Below are positions 1 through 7,973 of a DNA stretch of 49,661 bases, piece after piece; positions within the stretch are counted from its first letter, which is position 1, and the number at the start of each line of letters is the position of its first letter. Origin of the DNA: Desulfovibrio sp. (GTDB lineage Bacteria > Desulfobacterota > Desulfovibrionia > Desulfovibrionales > Desulfovibrionaceae); assembly GCA_017450275.1 (NCBI GenBank), contig JAFSVD010000055.1, forward strand, positions 1 through 49,661. Reading direction: 5' to 3'. The translations under genes and the position numbers were made by a program. Under the pieces are notes generated by a model that was not told the origin of the DNA, did not search any database, and saw only the letters and a list, made by a program, of their open reading frames with translations.

Positions 1-130
1 ATTCCTCACGCGATCGCGATATTTCACTTGAAGGTGTCAGACTGCTTGATGGTGCCGATTCAAAATAGCACAAAAGTTGCATAGGGGATGTTTTAGAGAG
101 GAGGGAGGCCGCCCAGCCCCGACGTGGCTG
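1..130 (+). repeat. Diverged direct repeat, copy 1
   Basis: This segment aligns with 3111-3257. Both begin ATTCCTCACGCGA, share GTCAGACTGCTTGATGGT and GGGGATGTTTTAG, and after a short insertion in copy 2 both continue with GAGGGAGGC and GCCCCGA. There are scattered substitutions and one indel. The window begins inside the repeat, so it may extend further left. The two copies flank the 668-aa orphan gene at 566-2572. Both copies contain a stop at the same place in the frame reading LEGVRLLDG (TAG here, TGA in copy 2), so the segment may descend from the end of a coding sequence. Confidence 0.75.
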
Positions 131-139
131 GATATATTG

Positions 140-162
140 CTCGAATGGTAATACCATTCGAG
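140..162. repeat. Perfect inverted repeat
   Basis: The arms CTCGAATGGT (140-149) and ACCATTCGAG (153-162) are perfect complements around a 3-nt spacer. No T-run follows on either strand, so it is not an obvious intrinsic terminator. It could be a protein-binding dyad or an element end. Confidence 0.6.
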
Positions 163-565
163 ATGCTTATTGAACCAGTCGCCAGTCCAAGGCATTCTCA
201 AAAGTCTCTTAGTGAGCTCAGATAAAAACGCCCAAAAAACGTTGTTTCGCTTGAATGCCAGCCCTCTTTGCTACTTGGCAATCACACTGAAGTGAAGCAC
301 GCGAGAAAATCTTTGGTTCAAAGAATCCTCGCTCAAGCCAACAAAACGAGAGCAACCAACTCCCCTGCCTTTTGGCTTTGTTTTCGAAATGATTGTTGAA
401 CATCCCATCTCTCGCTCTCAATCCCCTGACTTTGCCGAACTATGCTTGTACGGTTCACTCTCTTCCCATGCCACACTTCCAAGGGGTTTTAGGCGGGGGC
501 ATACAATAGTGGAAGGGCATGCCAGTTTCGAAGGCTTGATTATCAGCCAAGCCCCAGAGAATTCG
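163..565. other. Non-coding stretch downstream of the orphan gene
   Basis: About 400 bp with no reading frame I can support on either strand and no RNA gene that I recognise. It separates repeat copy 1 and the inverted repeat from the stop codon of the orphan at 566. Confidence 0.4.
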
Positions 566-2572
566 CTAGGCAACCGGCTCCTGTTGCTTCATGGTGACAT
601 TCAAGGGCGTTGTCGTGACATTGCCTTCCACGTCAACGGTAGCGGTCCACTCGAAAGTGAAGGGCATAGTTGGGGATTCCTGGCTCGTATATTTGATGGT
701 GATGGCACCCGTCTGGTCGTTTTTGGTGAAGGTGAAGTCCACCGGAGAATGCTCATTGGTATGGGCGTTGACCTGGGGGATGCCGCCTAACAAGGTGGCA
801 CCGACGCCCGCTTGCGCAAGCATCATCATCACACTGTTCGCCTGGTTGATATGTACCGCGCCGCACATCTCCTCAACCTTGTCGCCAACGCGCTGTATAT
901 TGGCGACGCCCTTCGGCTTTCCGTTGGTGTAGAATTTGTCCTCGCCCGGGAAGTTGAAGCCAAAGCCATAGTTGCCCGTTGAAAAATCAGGCTTCATATA
1001 GAGTGCTCCGGTCGTTTTATCAAAGAAATTATTGAAATCCGGACGATCGAGATCCGCCTCAAGGAGATTGCGACCGGCTTTGGTGGTGCCGTCGAAGCCC
1101 GCTAAGTTCACAGTGCCGGCAGAGACGTAGGGTGCCATGGGCGGTATCTCACCTTTTTGCAGTGCCTTGATGGTTTCCGGGAAGGTGAGGCCGGTGTTTT
1201 CCATGGTCAAAAAGACATTATTGGCATTGATATTGTCGCCGTACTTCTTTGGAAGTTCGTTGGCATACTCGTCATATTGGGGTGCCAGTTCTTCTGCAAT
1301 GGTGTTAGTGAAGGTATTTATGGTCTTGTAGTTGTAGTCACCCTTGTCGCGAATGTCCGGGAAGAACTCGTTAAGGATATTCCTGGGGGTCAAGGTGCCC
1401 TGGGCGTACATGGCCTCGGCCTTGTCGAAGTTCTTGAGCAGCCGGGCTATGACCGTGGGTGCATCGCTTATATTGATCTTTGTATACTTGCCGTTGTGCT
1501 GTGTATTGGACTCCTGGACGTTGTTCGCCGGCACGGTGAAGGCGTTGATGGCCGTGTAGATCACGGCACGCTTCTCTTTCGGGATGCTGGCCATGGTCGA
1601 ATAGCACGATTTGCCAAAGCCTGTGGCGAAGAAGTACGTGGCCTGGTTGTTCTTGGCACCGAAGATATTCTCCGCACTGGTCTCATCGAGATTGGCGTTG
1701 GGATTGACGGAAAGTTCCTCAAAGATGAATTTTTCGAATCCCAGTGCGTTGCCTTGGTCTACATTGTAGGTATCAGCGTTGAGCTTGGTGAAGGTGTCGG
1801 CCGTCGCGAAATCATAATTCCCTATCTTATTGCTGGTGCAGTGCTTCGTTGTAGTAACGAGGTCATTGTACCACGTCTTGAAGGAGTTCATGAGGCGCAG
1901 GCCGTTGGCAAAGTTGTCGGGCGATTCCGTGAACCGGCCGCCGTAGCTCATGAGCCGACTTTCATTGGAGCCGGGCGTCGAGAGCCGCTTGATGGCTTCG
2001 GCTCCGTCCATACCGGTGGCAGTGCAGAGCAACTTGGCCACATGGATGAGGTTGGGGAGTTCCGTCTCCTTCCAGCCTATCTTGAGAGCCTGAGCCTTGA
2101 CGGCTCCCTCATCGAGGCTTGCGTCCATCACTTTCTCTTCCATGGCCTTCTTGACTGCCATCAATTCCTTTTCCGTGGCTCTATTGATCTGGGCAATTTC
2201 CTGGTCAACGGCCGTCTTGACCGCCAGGATGCGCCGGGCAGTCAGGGGTTTGCCCTGGCCGTAGTCCTCTTCCTTCATGACGGCTCGCACGCTTGCCGGA
2301 ATTTTGTTCTCCCCGCCGAACATGTTGGCTATGGCCTTCTTGAAGATGGCGCGGGTCTCGTTGTTCATATCCTTCACGTCCTCCGCACGCTTCCATTTCC
2401 CGACCTTGTCATCGTTGTTGGCCGTGATGGTGTGGTTGCCGAGGGACGTCTCTTCGCCCATCTTCGCCACGGACTTCTGGCCCTTGGTGGGGTTGGCCTC
2501 AACCTGCGACTGGGCAAAATCAACGAAATTCCTGAATTGCGCGTTGTATCCGTTGACATCAAAAGCGGGCAT
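566..2572 (-). CDS. 668-aa protein of unknown function, candidate secreted effector
   Basis: No family is recognised. The ATG at 2572 is chosen because AGGAG lies 8 nt upstream; an in-frame start 48 nt earlier would add an arginine-rich peptide and lacks a good ribosome site. The protein begins MPAFDVNGYNAQF. It has no signal peptide or membrane helix until a short hydrophobic, methionine-rich patch near the C-terminus (MMMLAQAGVGATLLGG). It is rich in Asn, Thr and Lys, with helical charged stretches around residues 80-165. The gene stands alone between two direct repeats. Its upstream region carries the same paired motif as the sigma54-activator/sctF promoter and the sctL-side regulatory gap. 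That predicts co-expression with the type III secretion system, so an effector or other secreted substrate is plausible. This role is inferred from regulation only. Confidence 0.75.
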   Translation of the reverse strand: MPAFDVNGYNAQFRNFVDFAQSQVEANPTKGQKSVAKMGEETSLGNHTITANNDDKVGKWKRAEDVKDMNNETRAIFKKAIANMFGGENKIPASVRAVMKEEDYGQGKPLTARRILAVKTAVDQEIAQINRATEKELMAVKKAMEEKVMDASLDEGAVKAQALKIGWKETELPNLIHVAKLLCTATGMDGAEAIKRLSTPGSNESRLMSYGGRFTESPDNFANGLRLMNSFKTWYNDLVTTTKHCTSNKIGNYDFATADTFTKLNADTYNVDQGNALGFEKFIFEELSVNPNANLDETSAENIFGAKNNQATYFFATGFGKSCYSTMASIPKEKRAVIYTAINAFTVPANNVQESNTQHNGKYTKINISDAPTVIARLLKNFDKAEAMYAQGTLTPRNILNEFFPDIRDKGDYNYKTINTFTNTIAEELAPQYDEYANELPKKYGDNINANNVFLTMENTGLTFPETIKALQKGEIPPMAPYVSAGTVNLAGFDGTTKAGRNLLEADLDRPDFNNFFDKTTGALYMKPDFSTGNYGFGFNFPGEDKFYTNGKPKGVANIQRVGDKVEEMCGAVHINQANSVMMMLAQAGVGATLLGGIPQVNAHTNEHSPVDFTFTKNDQTGAITIKYTSQESPTMPFTFEWTATVDVEGNVTTTPLNVTMKQQEPVA

Positions 2573-2701
2573 TCTTGATCTCCTGATGGTTAGGATGTGG
2601 CCTCTGTGTCTCCTTCTCAAGGAGATCGAACCAGGCTATCTATATGAACGAGGAATATTTTATATTCCTGTCACTGAATGCTGGCAAGGGCTTATCAGGG
2701 G

Positions 2702-2758
2702 GCGCTCATTTCGTCATTTTTGATGCGCAGAAGATAGATTAACCGTTCATTTTTGGTG
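2702..2758 (-). promoter_or_regulatory. Paired upstream motif (putative activator sites) for the 668-aa gene
   Basis: Read on the minus strand there are two copies: ATCAAAAATGACGAAATG (2724-2707), framed by GCGC dyad ends, and a weaker ACCAAAAATGAACGG about 33 bp further upstream (ATG at 2750). They lie 135-185 bp upstream of the ATG, a typical distance for enhancer-type sites. Similar pairs occur at 21921-21967 and 28780-28837. A GG-N10-GC pair at 2613-2600 could be a weak sigma54 promoter, giving a start near 2588 just ahead of the AGGAG, but the rest of its -24 box is poor. Confidence 0.5.
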
Positions 2759-2783
2759 TGCCTTGACACGATCCCATTCTGAC

Positions 2784-2814
2784 TTTTCCCACGGGCTAGC
2801 CCGTGCAGGGAAAA
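2784..2814. repeat. Strong palindrome
   Basis: CACGGGCTAGCCCGTG (2790-2805) is a perfect 16-bp palindrome. It is enclosed by TTTTCCC on the left and GGGAAAA on the right, so a long hairpin can form. Its function is unknown. It sits upstream of the 668-aa gene in an AT-rich intergenic region. Confidence 0.6.
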
Positions 2815-2933
2815 AGCCTTAAAGATTATAGATATAGAATATAAAAAAACTAAAAACACTTTAAAAAAAAATAAATACGCAAATCATAAGTTTATTCCCC
2901 GCTTGTTTGTCAGAATTACTCAGCCTCTATGCC

Positions 2934-2957
2934 TTGCACACTTGCACACTTGCACAT
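2934..2957. repeat. Three tandem 8-mers (TTGCACAC), followed by a G8 tract
   Basis: TTGCACAC occurs three times in tandem with one change in the last copy, and eight consecutive G lie at 2962-2969. The surrounding 2573-3110 region is intergenic and otherwise holds only the regulatory motif and palindrome listed separately. There is no sign that the repeat lies in a gene. Confidence 0.6.
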
Positions 2958-3110
2958 CCATGGGGGGGGAAGCAGCCTGTGGAAGCGTAAATACAGCCAG
3001 GCCAGCCGCTGTCGTAACAGGATCATGACTTCAGGGCTCTGGCCTCGCGTATGGTTTGAGGGATAAGACAAAGATCAATATTTATGGCATGCCTGTTCGT
3101 GAGAGGGAAA

Positions 3111-3257
3111 ATTCCTCACGCGACCGCGCTCGTGTCACTTGAAGGAGTCAGACTGCTTGATGGTAATGATTCAAAATGACACAAAAGTGGCACAGGGGAT
3201 GTTTTAGGGAGTGTTGGAAATGGCGTGCATTCTGAGGGAGGCTCCCCTGCCCCGAGA
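3111..3257 (+). repeat. Diverged direct repeat, copy 2
   Basis: Partner of the repeat at 1-130. It runs into the first codons of the AlbA_2-type gene at 3225. An open frame of about 30 codons (3084-3179) ends inside it at TGA. Confidence 0.75.
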
Positions 3258-4469
3258 TGCGGAACAAACCTTCGAATCGTCCTACACAAAACGGATTTCT
3301 CTCTGAATGAAAACGATATACGCTGCGAGGTTGCCCTCGGTGAAGATAGTTCGCGGCAGTTTAAAGAGGATATTCGAAATGCCGAGTCCCTGGCTGCCGA
3401 AATGGTTGCTTTTGCAAATGCCAGCGGCGGCATAATCTATATTGGCGTTGCAGATGACGGCTCTGTCAAAGGGCTTGATTTTGCCGATGTAAGCCGTGTT
3501 CATCAGCTTATTGGTCATGCAGCGAGCCAGCTTGTGGGGAGTCCGTTGACTGTGAGGACAGAAAATGTCCCGCTTGATACTGGTCGCGTGGTCATTGTCT
3601 TAACAGTGCCCAATGGACTAGATAAACCCTATTTTGATAAAAATGGCGTCATCTGGTTTAAGACAGGCACAGATAAACGTCGCATTAACTCCAAGGAAGA
3701 ACTCCGCCGTTTATTTCAAATAACAGGCCAGTTTTTTTCTGACGAACTTCCAACAAAAGCCTCTTTAGATGCCCTTGATCGTCTTCGTTTTCGGGATTTT
3801 CTGAAGAAAACGTACCAGATAGATATGCCAGAGACTCGCCTCAATCTGAGCAGACTCCTTGAAAATTTAAATTTGGCCATGCATGACGGCTGCTTGAATC
3901 TTGCCGGAGTCCTTCTTTTTGCAGAACACCCCGAATGGCTTGCACCCCAATTCATTGTTAAAGCGATACGCTATCCTGCTAATACTATTCATGCGACACG
4001 TTATATCGACACAGAGGATTTTTGCTGACCACTAAAAACTATTTTTGATGACACATATGCCTTTATCATGCGAAATCTTCACAAGGTTCAAGCAGGCCAG
4101 GGTGTAAACGCACCGGGACAGGTTGAAATTCCCCCAAGTGTCTTTGAGGAACTCCTCGTCAATGCCCTTGTCCATAGAGATTACATGATAAGTGCTTCAA
4201 TATGCATTTTTATCTTTGACAATCGTATAGAAATCCTTAGTCCAGGGCATCTCCCCAATAATCTTACTATTGAAAAAATAAAAAATGGTAGTGCAATCTT
4301 GCGTAATCCCATTCTCGCGTCCTTTGTGGCAAAAGGACTGCTTCCCTATCACGGTCTTGGGACAGGTATTGCTCGCGTCATGCAGATATGGCCTGATGTC
4401 GATTTTGTTGATGACAGAGATGCCTGCCTCTTCAAGGTGATAGTCCACAGACCTCCTCTGGCTGTATAG
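3225..4469 (+). pseudogene. AlbA_2 (Schlafen-type) DNA-binding/ATPase-like transcriptional regulator, interrupted by one in-frame TGA
   Basis: The N-terminal half has the AlbA_2 signature: QFKEDIRNAESLAAEMVAF, then ANASGGIIYIGVADDG, then a conserved IWFKTGTDKRR strand. The C-terminal half has the HATPase_c_4-like end with FEELLVNALVHRDY, IEILSPGHLPN and GLGTGIARVM. A TGA at 4026-4028 stops the frame after EDFC. Reading through it in the same frame continues PLKTIFDDTYAFIMRNLHK, which matches what the family has at that place, and GGA (Gly) to TGA is the likely change. No frameshift is needed. The start is uncertain: the first ATG (3225) lies in the direct repeat and lacks a good ribosome site, so the 5' end may also be altered. 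Without readthrough the product would be 267 aa, with a possible separate 133-aa piece from 4068. Proteins of this family are DNA-binding regulators. Confidence 0.85.
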
Positions 4470-4664
4470 CGAAACAGACGGGCAAAGAAGCACCTTCCTT
4501 CCCCGCCTGAAAGGATACCCACGACGCCCAATTAAGCAGTGGCCTTCTTGGGGATCGCCAAACGTTTTCAATTCCCTATTGTATGCCCAGCCTAATATCC
4601 CTTGGAATACCGGCTTTGGTATGCTATCTATTTCTACTGCCTACCTTGTTTGATCCACCAGGAC

Positions 4665-4698
4665 AAAAAAAGGTTGCTGCAATGCAACAACCTTTTTT
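4665..4698. terminator. Bidirectional terminator-like hairpin 1
   Basis: The A-run plus GGTTG pairs with CAACC plus a T-run around CTGCAATGCAA, so a U-tailed hairpin forms on both strands. It may end the interrupted regulator transcript (stop at 4469) and any minus-strand transcript. Confidence 0.6.
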
Positions 4699-4968
4699 AA
4701 TTCATATGCAATCCTACGATAGAATAGACATGTATGAGATATACGATCTTTTTTTCTAGTGCCATATCGATTCTTTAGTGCTACCCTCTCACATACATAG
4801 TTATGTTTTGTATCATATCCATTTCCACTGCCTACCTCATTGCAATAGTATCTTTTTGATGTACCATCCCTGTTTTCAATTTCGCTTTTTTTGTTTCCTA
4901 GACAACAACTATCGTATTCATGCTGTAGTATATTATATATAATGCTCTATCTTCATTCTCTTTTTGTC

Positions 4969-5013
4969 TGTCAATTTTTTCCTTGTACTCTTTATATTGC
5001 AAGCTCTGTGCCA
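4969..5013 (-). repeat. Duplicated box, copy 1
   Basis: It matches 5501-5544 over TGTCA, a run of T, CCTTGTACT and TGCAAGCTC, with TGCCA at the far end. On the minus strand this would be a leader ending in AAGGAAAAA. In this copy the start codon equivalent to the ATG of the 75-aa frame reads ATT. Confidence 0.55.
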
Positions 5014-5092
5014 AGTACGACATGACGTGTTGCAAGGAACGGTCAAGAGAAAAGCATACAGGCTGCCAGACGCAATTTCCCCATAAAAAACA

Positions 5093-5125
5093 AAAAAGGT
5101 TGCTGATATCCATCAACAACCTTTT
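5093..5125. terminator. Bidirectional terminator-like hairpin 2
   Basis: AAAAGGTTG (5095-5103) pairs with CAACCTTTT (5117-5125). The stem is the same as in hairpin 1 at 4665. It lies downstream of the small minus-strand frame at 5279-5506. Confidence 0.6.
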
Positions 5126-5278
5126 CCTATTCTTTTATGCAAAAATACGCTATCCTATTATCCTTTGCCATACAAAACTTCTTTCCGTCATAGTAGAATA
5201 AATATTTTTGATACTATCCTCGCAGAATATTTTTTAAGAAGAAAGATACGTGTCTGCTTCTATACGCTTTCTCCTTTT

Positions 5279-5506
5279 TTACACATTCGTTGAGATATAT
5301 TTTCCCTCAGCCGCTGCCACCTCGTTTTTTGCATCTGTTTTTAGCATACACTCCTTTTTTTCTGAGAGCAGCCCCAACAGTTTAATGCACCCTTTATTGA
5401 ATACATCATTGCCTAAGTTCTTGATAGCGTATTTATCGCAAACCATCATACTATCTATCAATATAGTGTACATTTGTTCTACAAAGAAAACATCATGCAC
5501 TGTCAT
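5279..5506 (-). CDS. Small hypothetical protein, 75 aa
   Basis: Possible small gene. ATG at 5506 is preceded by AAGGGAAAAA. The product begins MTVHDVFFVEQMYTIL and has no family I recognise and no clear membrane segment. Its leader is duplicated at 4969-5013, where the start codon is lost but weak protein similarity persists (LYIIYYSM against MYTILIDSM). It is AT-rich compared with the metabolic genes to the right, consistent with acquired DNA. It may not be a gene. Confidence 0.3.
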   Translation of the reverse strand: MTVHDVFFVEQMYTILIDSMMVCDKYAIKNLGNDVFNKGCIKLLGLLSEKKECMLKTDAKNEVAAAEGKYISTNV

Positions 5507-5544
5507 TTTTTCCCTTGTACTTAGTAAAATGCAAGCTCCATGCC
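5501..5544 (-). repeat. Duplicated box, copy 2
   Basis: Partner of 4969-5013. It contains the leader and start codon of the small frame at 5279-5506 and abuts the stop of the FecCD permease at 5549. Confidence 0.55.
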
Positions 5545-5548
5545 ATAT

Positions 5549-6562
5549 TCATACAGAGCCCTCTCCCCCGCTGCTTCCTCGCCCCTTCTTCCACACAAGC
5601 CACGCAAAAAAGGGACCACCCAACAAGGCTGTCACAACACCGACAGGGATTTCCTGCCCATCTGGTATGAGCGTTCTGGCTACAACATCCGCCCAGAGTA
5701 CCAGAATGCCTCCCCCAAAAAAGGCGCCTATCAGCAAGACGCCGTTTTGCACCCCAAGCAAAAGACGCACAATATGCGGAACAACGAGTCCCACAAAGCC
5801 GATCACCCCAGCCACAGCGACACAGCCTGCTGTCATAAAACTGGCAGCCACAAGCACAAGAAAACGCACCCAAGACACATTGAGGCCAATACTTTGAGCG
5901 TGTTCATCGCCAAGAGCAAAGAGATCGAGGGATCGCCACACACAGCAGAGGGTGAGGACAGCAGGCACAAAGGTGAGAACAAGCAAGGGAAGACTCTCCC
6001 AGCTCCGTCCCTGAAAGGAGCCCATAATCCAGAACACAATGCTTGCAATAGAATCTTCATGCAGGGCTTTCACCAGGGCAACCAAGGCGCCCAAAAAGGT
6101 GGCCATAGCGATCCCGGCCAACAGCACACTTGGCGCGTCAAAACGCCCGCCATGCGCCCCAAGCCAAAGCGTGCCCAGCATCGCAAAGAGTGCACCGCAA
6201 AACGATGCCAGCGCTATACCGATCATCCCCCCAAACAAGGCGGATCCAAAAAGGCTTGAGCCCACCAGACACAAACTGGCACCGCAGGCAGCTCCTTGCG
6301 ATATGCCAAGCGTAAAGGGATCTGCTAACGCGTTTTTCAAGACCCCCTGCAGACACACCCCTGCGAGCGCAAGCCCGCCCCCGCATACGGCTGCTAAAAA
6401 AACCCGCGGAATGCGCAGCTCCCACACAATGGTTGAGACCAAGGGATCGATGTCGCCAAACGCAAGCAAGGCATGGATAATCTGTGCCGCAGGAAGTGAC
6501 ACGCTGCCAAAAAAACACGCGCTGCCCACGGAACAAAGCCAGAGCGCCACAAGAAGAAGCAT
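5549..6562 (-). CDS. FecCD-family ABC transporter permease (iron-siderophore/cobalamin/heme type)
   Basis: Inner-membrane permease of the BtuC/FhuB/FepD family, about 337 aa with some nine to ten hydrophobic helices. Family hallmarks include LRIPRVFLAAVCGGGLALAG near residue 60, QGVLKNALADPFTLGIS, and the coupling-helix region GFVGLVVPHIVRLLLG near the C-terminus. The start is either ATG 6562 or GTG 6583; the GTG has GGGGGGA 9 nt upstream and overlaps the preceding gene by 8 bp. The gene is last in an operon with the YfiH protein and the 5-FTHF cyclo-ligase. The usual ATPase and substrate-binding partners are absent: downstream is the AT-rich stretch. Either the partners are elsewhere or they were lost. 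Confidence 0.9.
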   Translation of the reverse strand: MLLLVALWLCSVGSACFFGSVSLPAAQIIHALLAFGDIDPLVSTIVWELRIPRVFLAAVCGGGLALAGVCLQGVLKNALADPFTLGISQGAACGASLCLVGSSLFGSALFGGMIGIALASFCGALFAMLGTLWLGAHGGRFDAPSVLLAGIAMATFLGALVALVKALHEDSIASIVFWIMGSFQGRSWESLPLLVLTFVPAVLTLCCVWRSLDLFALGDEHAQSIGLNVSWVRFLVLVAASFMTAGCVAVAGVIGFVGLVVPHIVRLLLGVQNGVLLIGAFFGGGILVLWADVVARTLIPDGQEIPVGVVTALLGGPFFAWLVWKKGRGSSGGEGSV

Positions 6563-6575
6563 CCGTCGTTTCCTC

Positions 6576-7310
6576 TTACGCACGCCAGATAATCCCCCCT
6601 TGTCTCCCGCATTGTTTCTCCCTGCGATAGGAATAGCAGTGGGGATTGCCCATGGTACACAGATCAATCCCAAAAATATGGCGAGGCAAAAGGCCTGCGT
6701 CCACCAACTGCGCCCGTGTGAGTCCCCACAAATCCATGGTCTTTGTGGCTGGGTCAAACCACGGGGCAAAGGAGGCTCCCCATTCCTGGTCAAAATGCAC
6801 AAATTCCGCATTCAGGGGACTCAGACTGGGGCCTCGCACAGCCAAAAGGTCTTTGGGCTGAACCCCATAGCGTTGCGTCAAAGCCAAGACAGCCTTTTTG
6901 ATAAAGCCGGATCTGTTTGCCCGCCACCCCACATGCAAGGCCATAAGACAGGAGCCCACTCTGTCGGTGAAAAGGATTGCCTGGCAATCGGCTGTCTTGA
7001 TCAGCAAACCCAGCCCAGCCTCCCTGGTGGCAAGCCCATCCGCACACTGTGTTGCGCAATCGCCCACAGGATCAAAGAGAAGGGATTCCCCGTGCACCTG
7101 GTGAACCTCCACAAGGGCTTTGAGTCCATGGGCTTTTTCTTGGGCAAGCAGGCAAGCGCGTGCGGCATCCACACGCTTTGGGTCATCAGAAACATCGTAG
7201 GAGAGGTTGCCAAAGCCAAAGACATCCCCTTCCACAGGCTGTTTGAGGGTAAAGCAGCAGTGGATGTGGGGCAGGGTGGGAAATTGAAAGGCAAGAGTGG
7301 TTAGATGCAT
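6576..7310 (-). CDS. YfiH/YlmD-family (laccase-fold) purine nucleoside-modifying enzyme
   Basis: 244 aa, the usual length for the family once called multicopper polyphenol oxidase and now known to include purine nucleoside phosphorylase/adenosine deaminase activity (human LACC1 relatives). The metal-site motifs are present in order: VHQVHGE (His), KTADCQAILF (Cys) and ALHVGWRA (His). The C-terminal CYSYRRE matches the family FYSYRR motif. It overlaps the upstream cyclo-ligase by 10 bp and the downstream permease start closely, so it is translationally coupled in a three-gene minus-strand operon. A cytosolic role in nucleoside salvage is likely. Confidence 0.9.
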   Translation of the reverse strand: MHLTTLAFQFPTLPHIHCCFTLKQPVEGDVFGFGNLSYDVSDDPKRVDAARACLLAQEKAHGLKALVEVHQVHGESLLFDPVGDCATQCADGLATREAGLGLLIKTADCQAILFTDRVGSCLMALHVGWRANRSGFIKKAVLALTQRYGVQPKDLLAVRGPSLSPLNAEFVHFDQEWGASFAPWFDPATKTMDLWGLTRAQLVDAGLLPRHIFGIDLCTMGNPHCYSYRREKQCGRQGGIIWRA

Positions 7311-7888
7311 ACGAATTCATCTTCCGTACAAAGCATATCAACCCCCCTATCCCATGCTTCTCGGGGAAGGAGGGGGAGAAGTTGGCAGGAAAAACAAATG
7401 CCCATTCGCACAAAGGGAAGGGGCTCACCAAATGCCCCAAAAAAGCGATCGTACATGCCGCCCCCAAAGCCAAGACGTGTGCCTGTACGATCAAAGGCGA
7501 GTCCTGGCACAAGACAAAGAGCAAAACCAGCTCCGCTTGCAGGACCGGCTATGCCCTCTCCCTGGGGCAGGGGCTCTGCAATCCCCAAGGAACTTCGCTC
7601 ATACTGGCTCTCACTCGTTATCGGATAGAAGACAATACGCTTGTCTTCAACACGGGGCATATACACGCGCTTGTGCGCCAAAAGCGCCTGCGTACGCAAA
7701 AAATCTGTCTCCACTTCGCCGGGAAGAGCCATATAGAGAGCCACGGCACGAGATTGCTTCCAAACAGCGCTTGCCAGCACGCGATGGGCAATCCGCCTTG
7801 ATCGCTCGCTGCCATCACACAATTGCTTACGCCTGGCAAGCATCTGCTGACGAAGCGCTCGCTTCTCTTCTGAAAGCCCTTGTGCCAT
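7301..7888 (-). CDS. 5-formyltetrahydrofolate cyclo-ligase
   Basis: 195 aa. Converts 5-formyl-THF to 5,10-methenyl-THF with ATP, returning the storage folate to the one-carbon pool. Family features are the basic N-terminus (EKRALRQQMLARRKQL), VALYMALPGEVET, RVYMPRVE, and the C-terminal ATP/folate signature PGLAFDRTGTRLGFGGGMYDRFF. It is the first gene of the operon with the YfiH protein and the permease, and overlaps the YfiH gene by 10 bp. It is divergent from the DUF169 gene. Confidence 0.93.
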   Translation of the reverse strand: MAQGLSEEKRALRQQMLARRKQLCDGSERSRRIAHRVLASAVWKQSRAVALYMALPGEVETDFLRTQALLAHKRVYMPRVEDKRIVFYPITSESQYERSSLGIAEPLPQGEGIAGPASGAGFALCLVPGLAFDRTGTRLGFGGGMYDRFFGAFGEPLPFVRMGICFSCQLLPLLPREAWDRGVDMLCTEDEFVCI

Positions 7889-7973
7889 ACCTGCTCCACA
7901 CTTTTTTTGTTCAGAATTGAAGGAAAGGGCACTTTTTGCTACCGTAGAAGACGCTTACAAAAAGGAGTATGCT

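Larger units (their letters stand above)
4470..5278. other. AT-rich accessory stretch with duplicated boxes and hairpins
   Basis: About 800 bp without a convincing gene. A box with the pattern TATCYATTTCYACTGCCTACCT occurs at about 4626-4645 and again at about 4816-4838. A second box (TGTCA, T-run, CCTTGTACT, TGCAAGCTC) occurs at 4969-5013 and 5501-5544. Two similar hairpins are listed separately. Together they suggest two diverged copies of a ~450-bp unit read on the minus strand. Confidence 0.5.

Noticed and set aside
400-560. Group II intron-like TGTACGGTTC and GGGG run
   Set aside because: Only a short motif matches. No domain V hairpin or reverse transcriptase is present.
1157-2578. 473-aa open frame on the plus strand
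   Set aside because: It is antisense to the 668-aa gene, which has the proper ribosome site and amino acid composition. The plus-strand product looks like a shadow (Val/Gly/His-rich).
4026-4028. TGA in the AlbA_2 gene as a selenocysteine codon
   Set aside because: The family has Gly, not Cys, at this place, no SECIS-like hairpin is evident just downstream, and regulators of this family are not selenoproteins. A nonsense mutation is simpler.
6039-7304. 421-aa plus-strand open frame
   Set aside because: Antisense to the FecCD permease and YfiH genes, both with clear family motifs.
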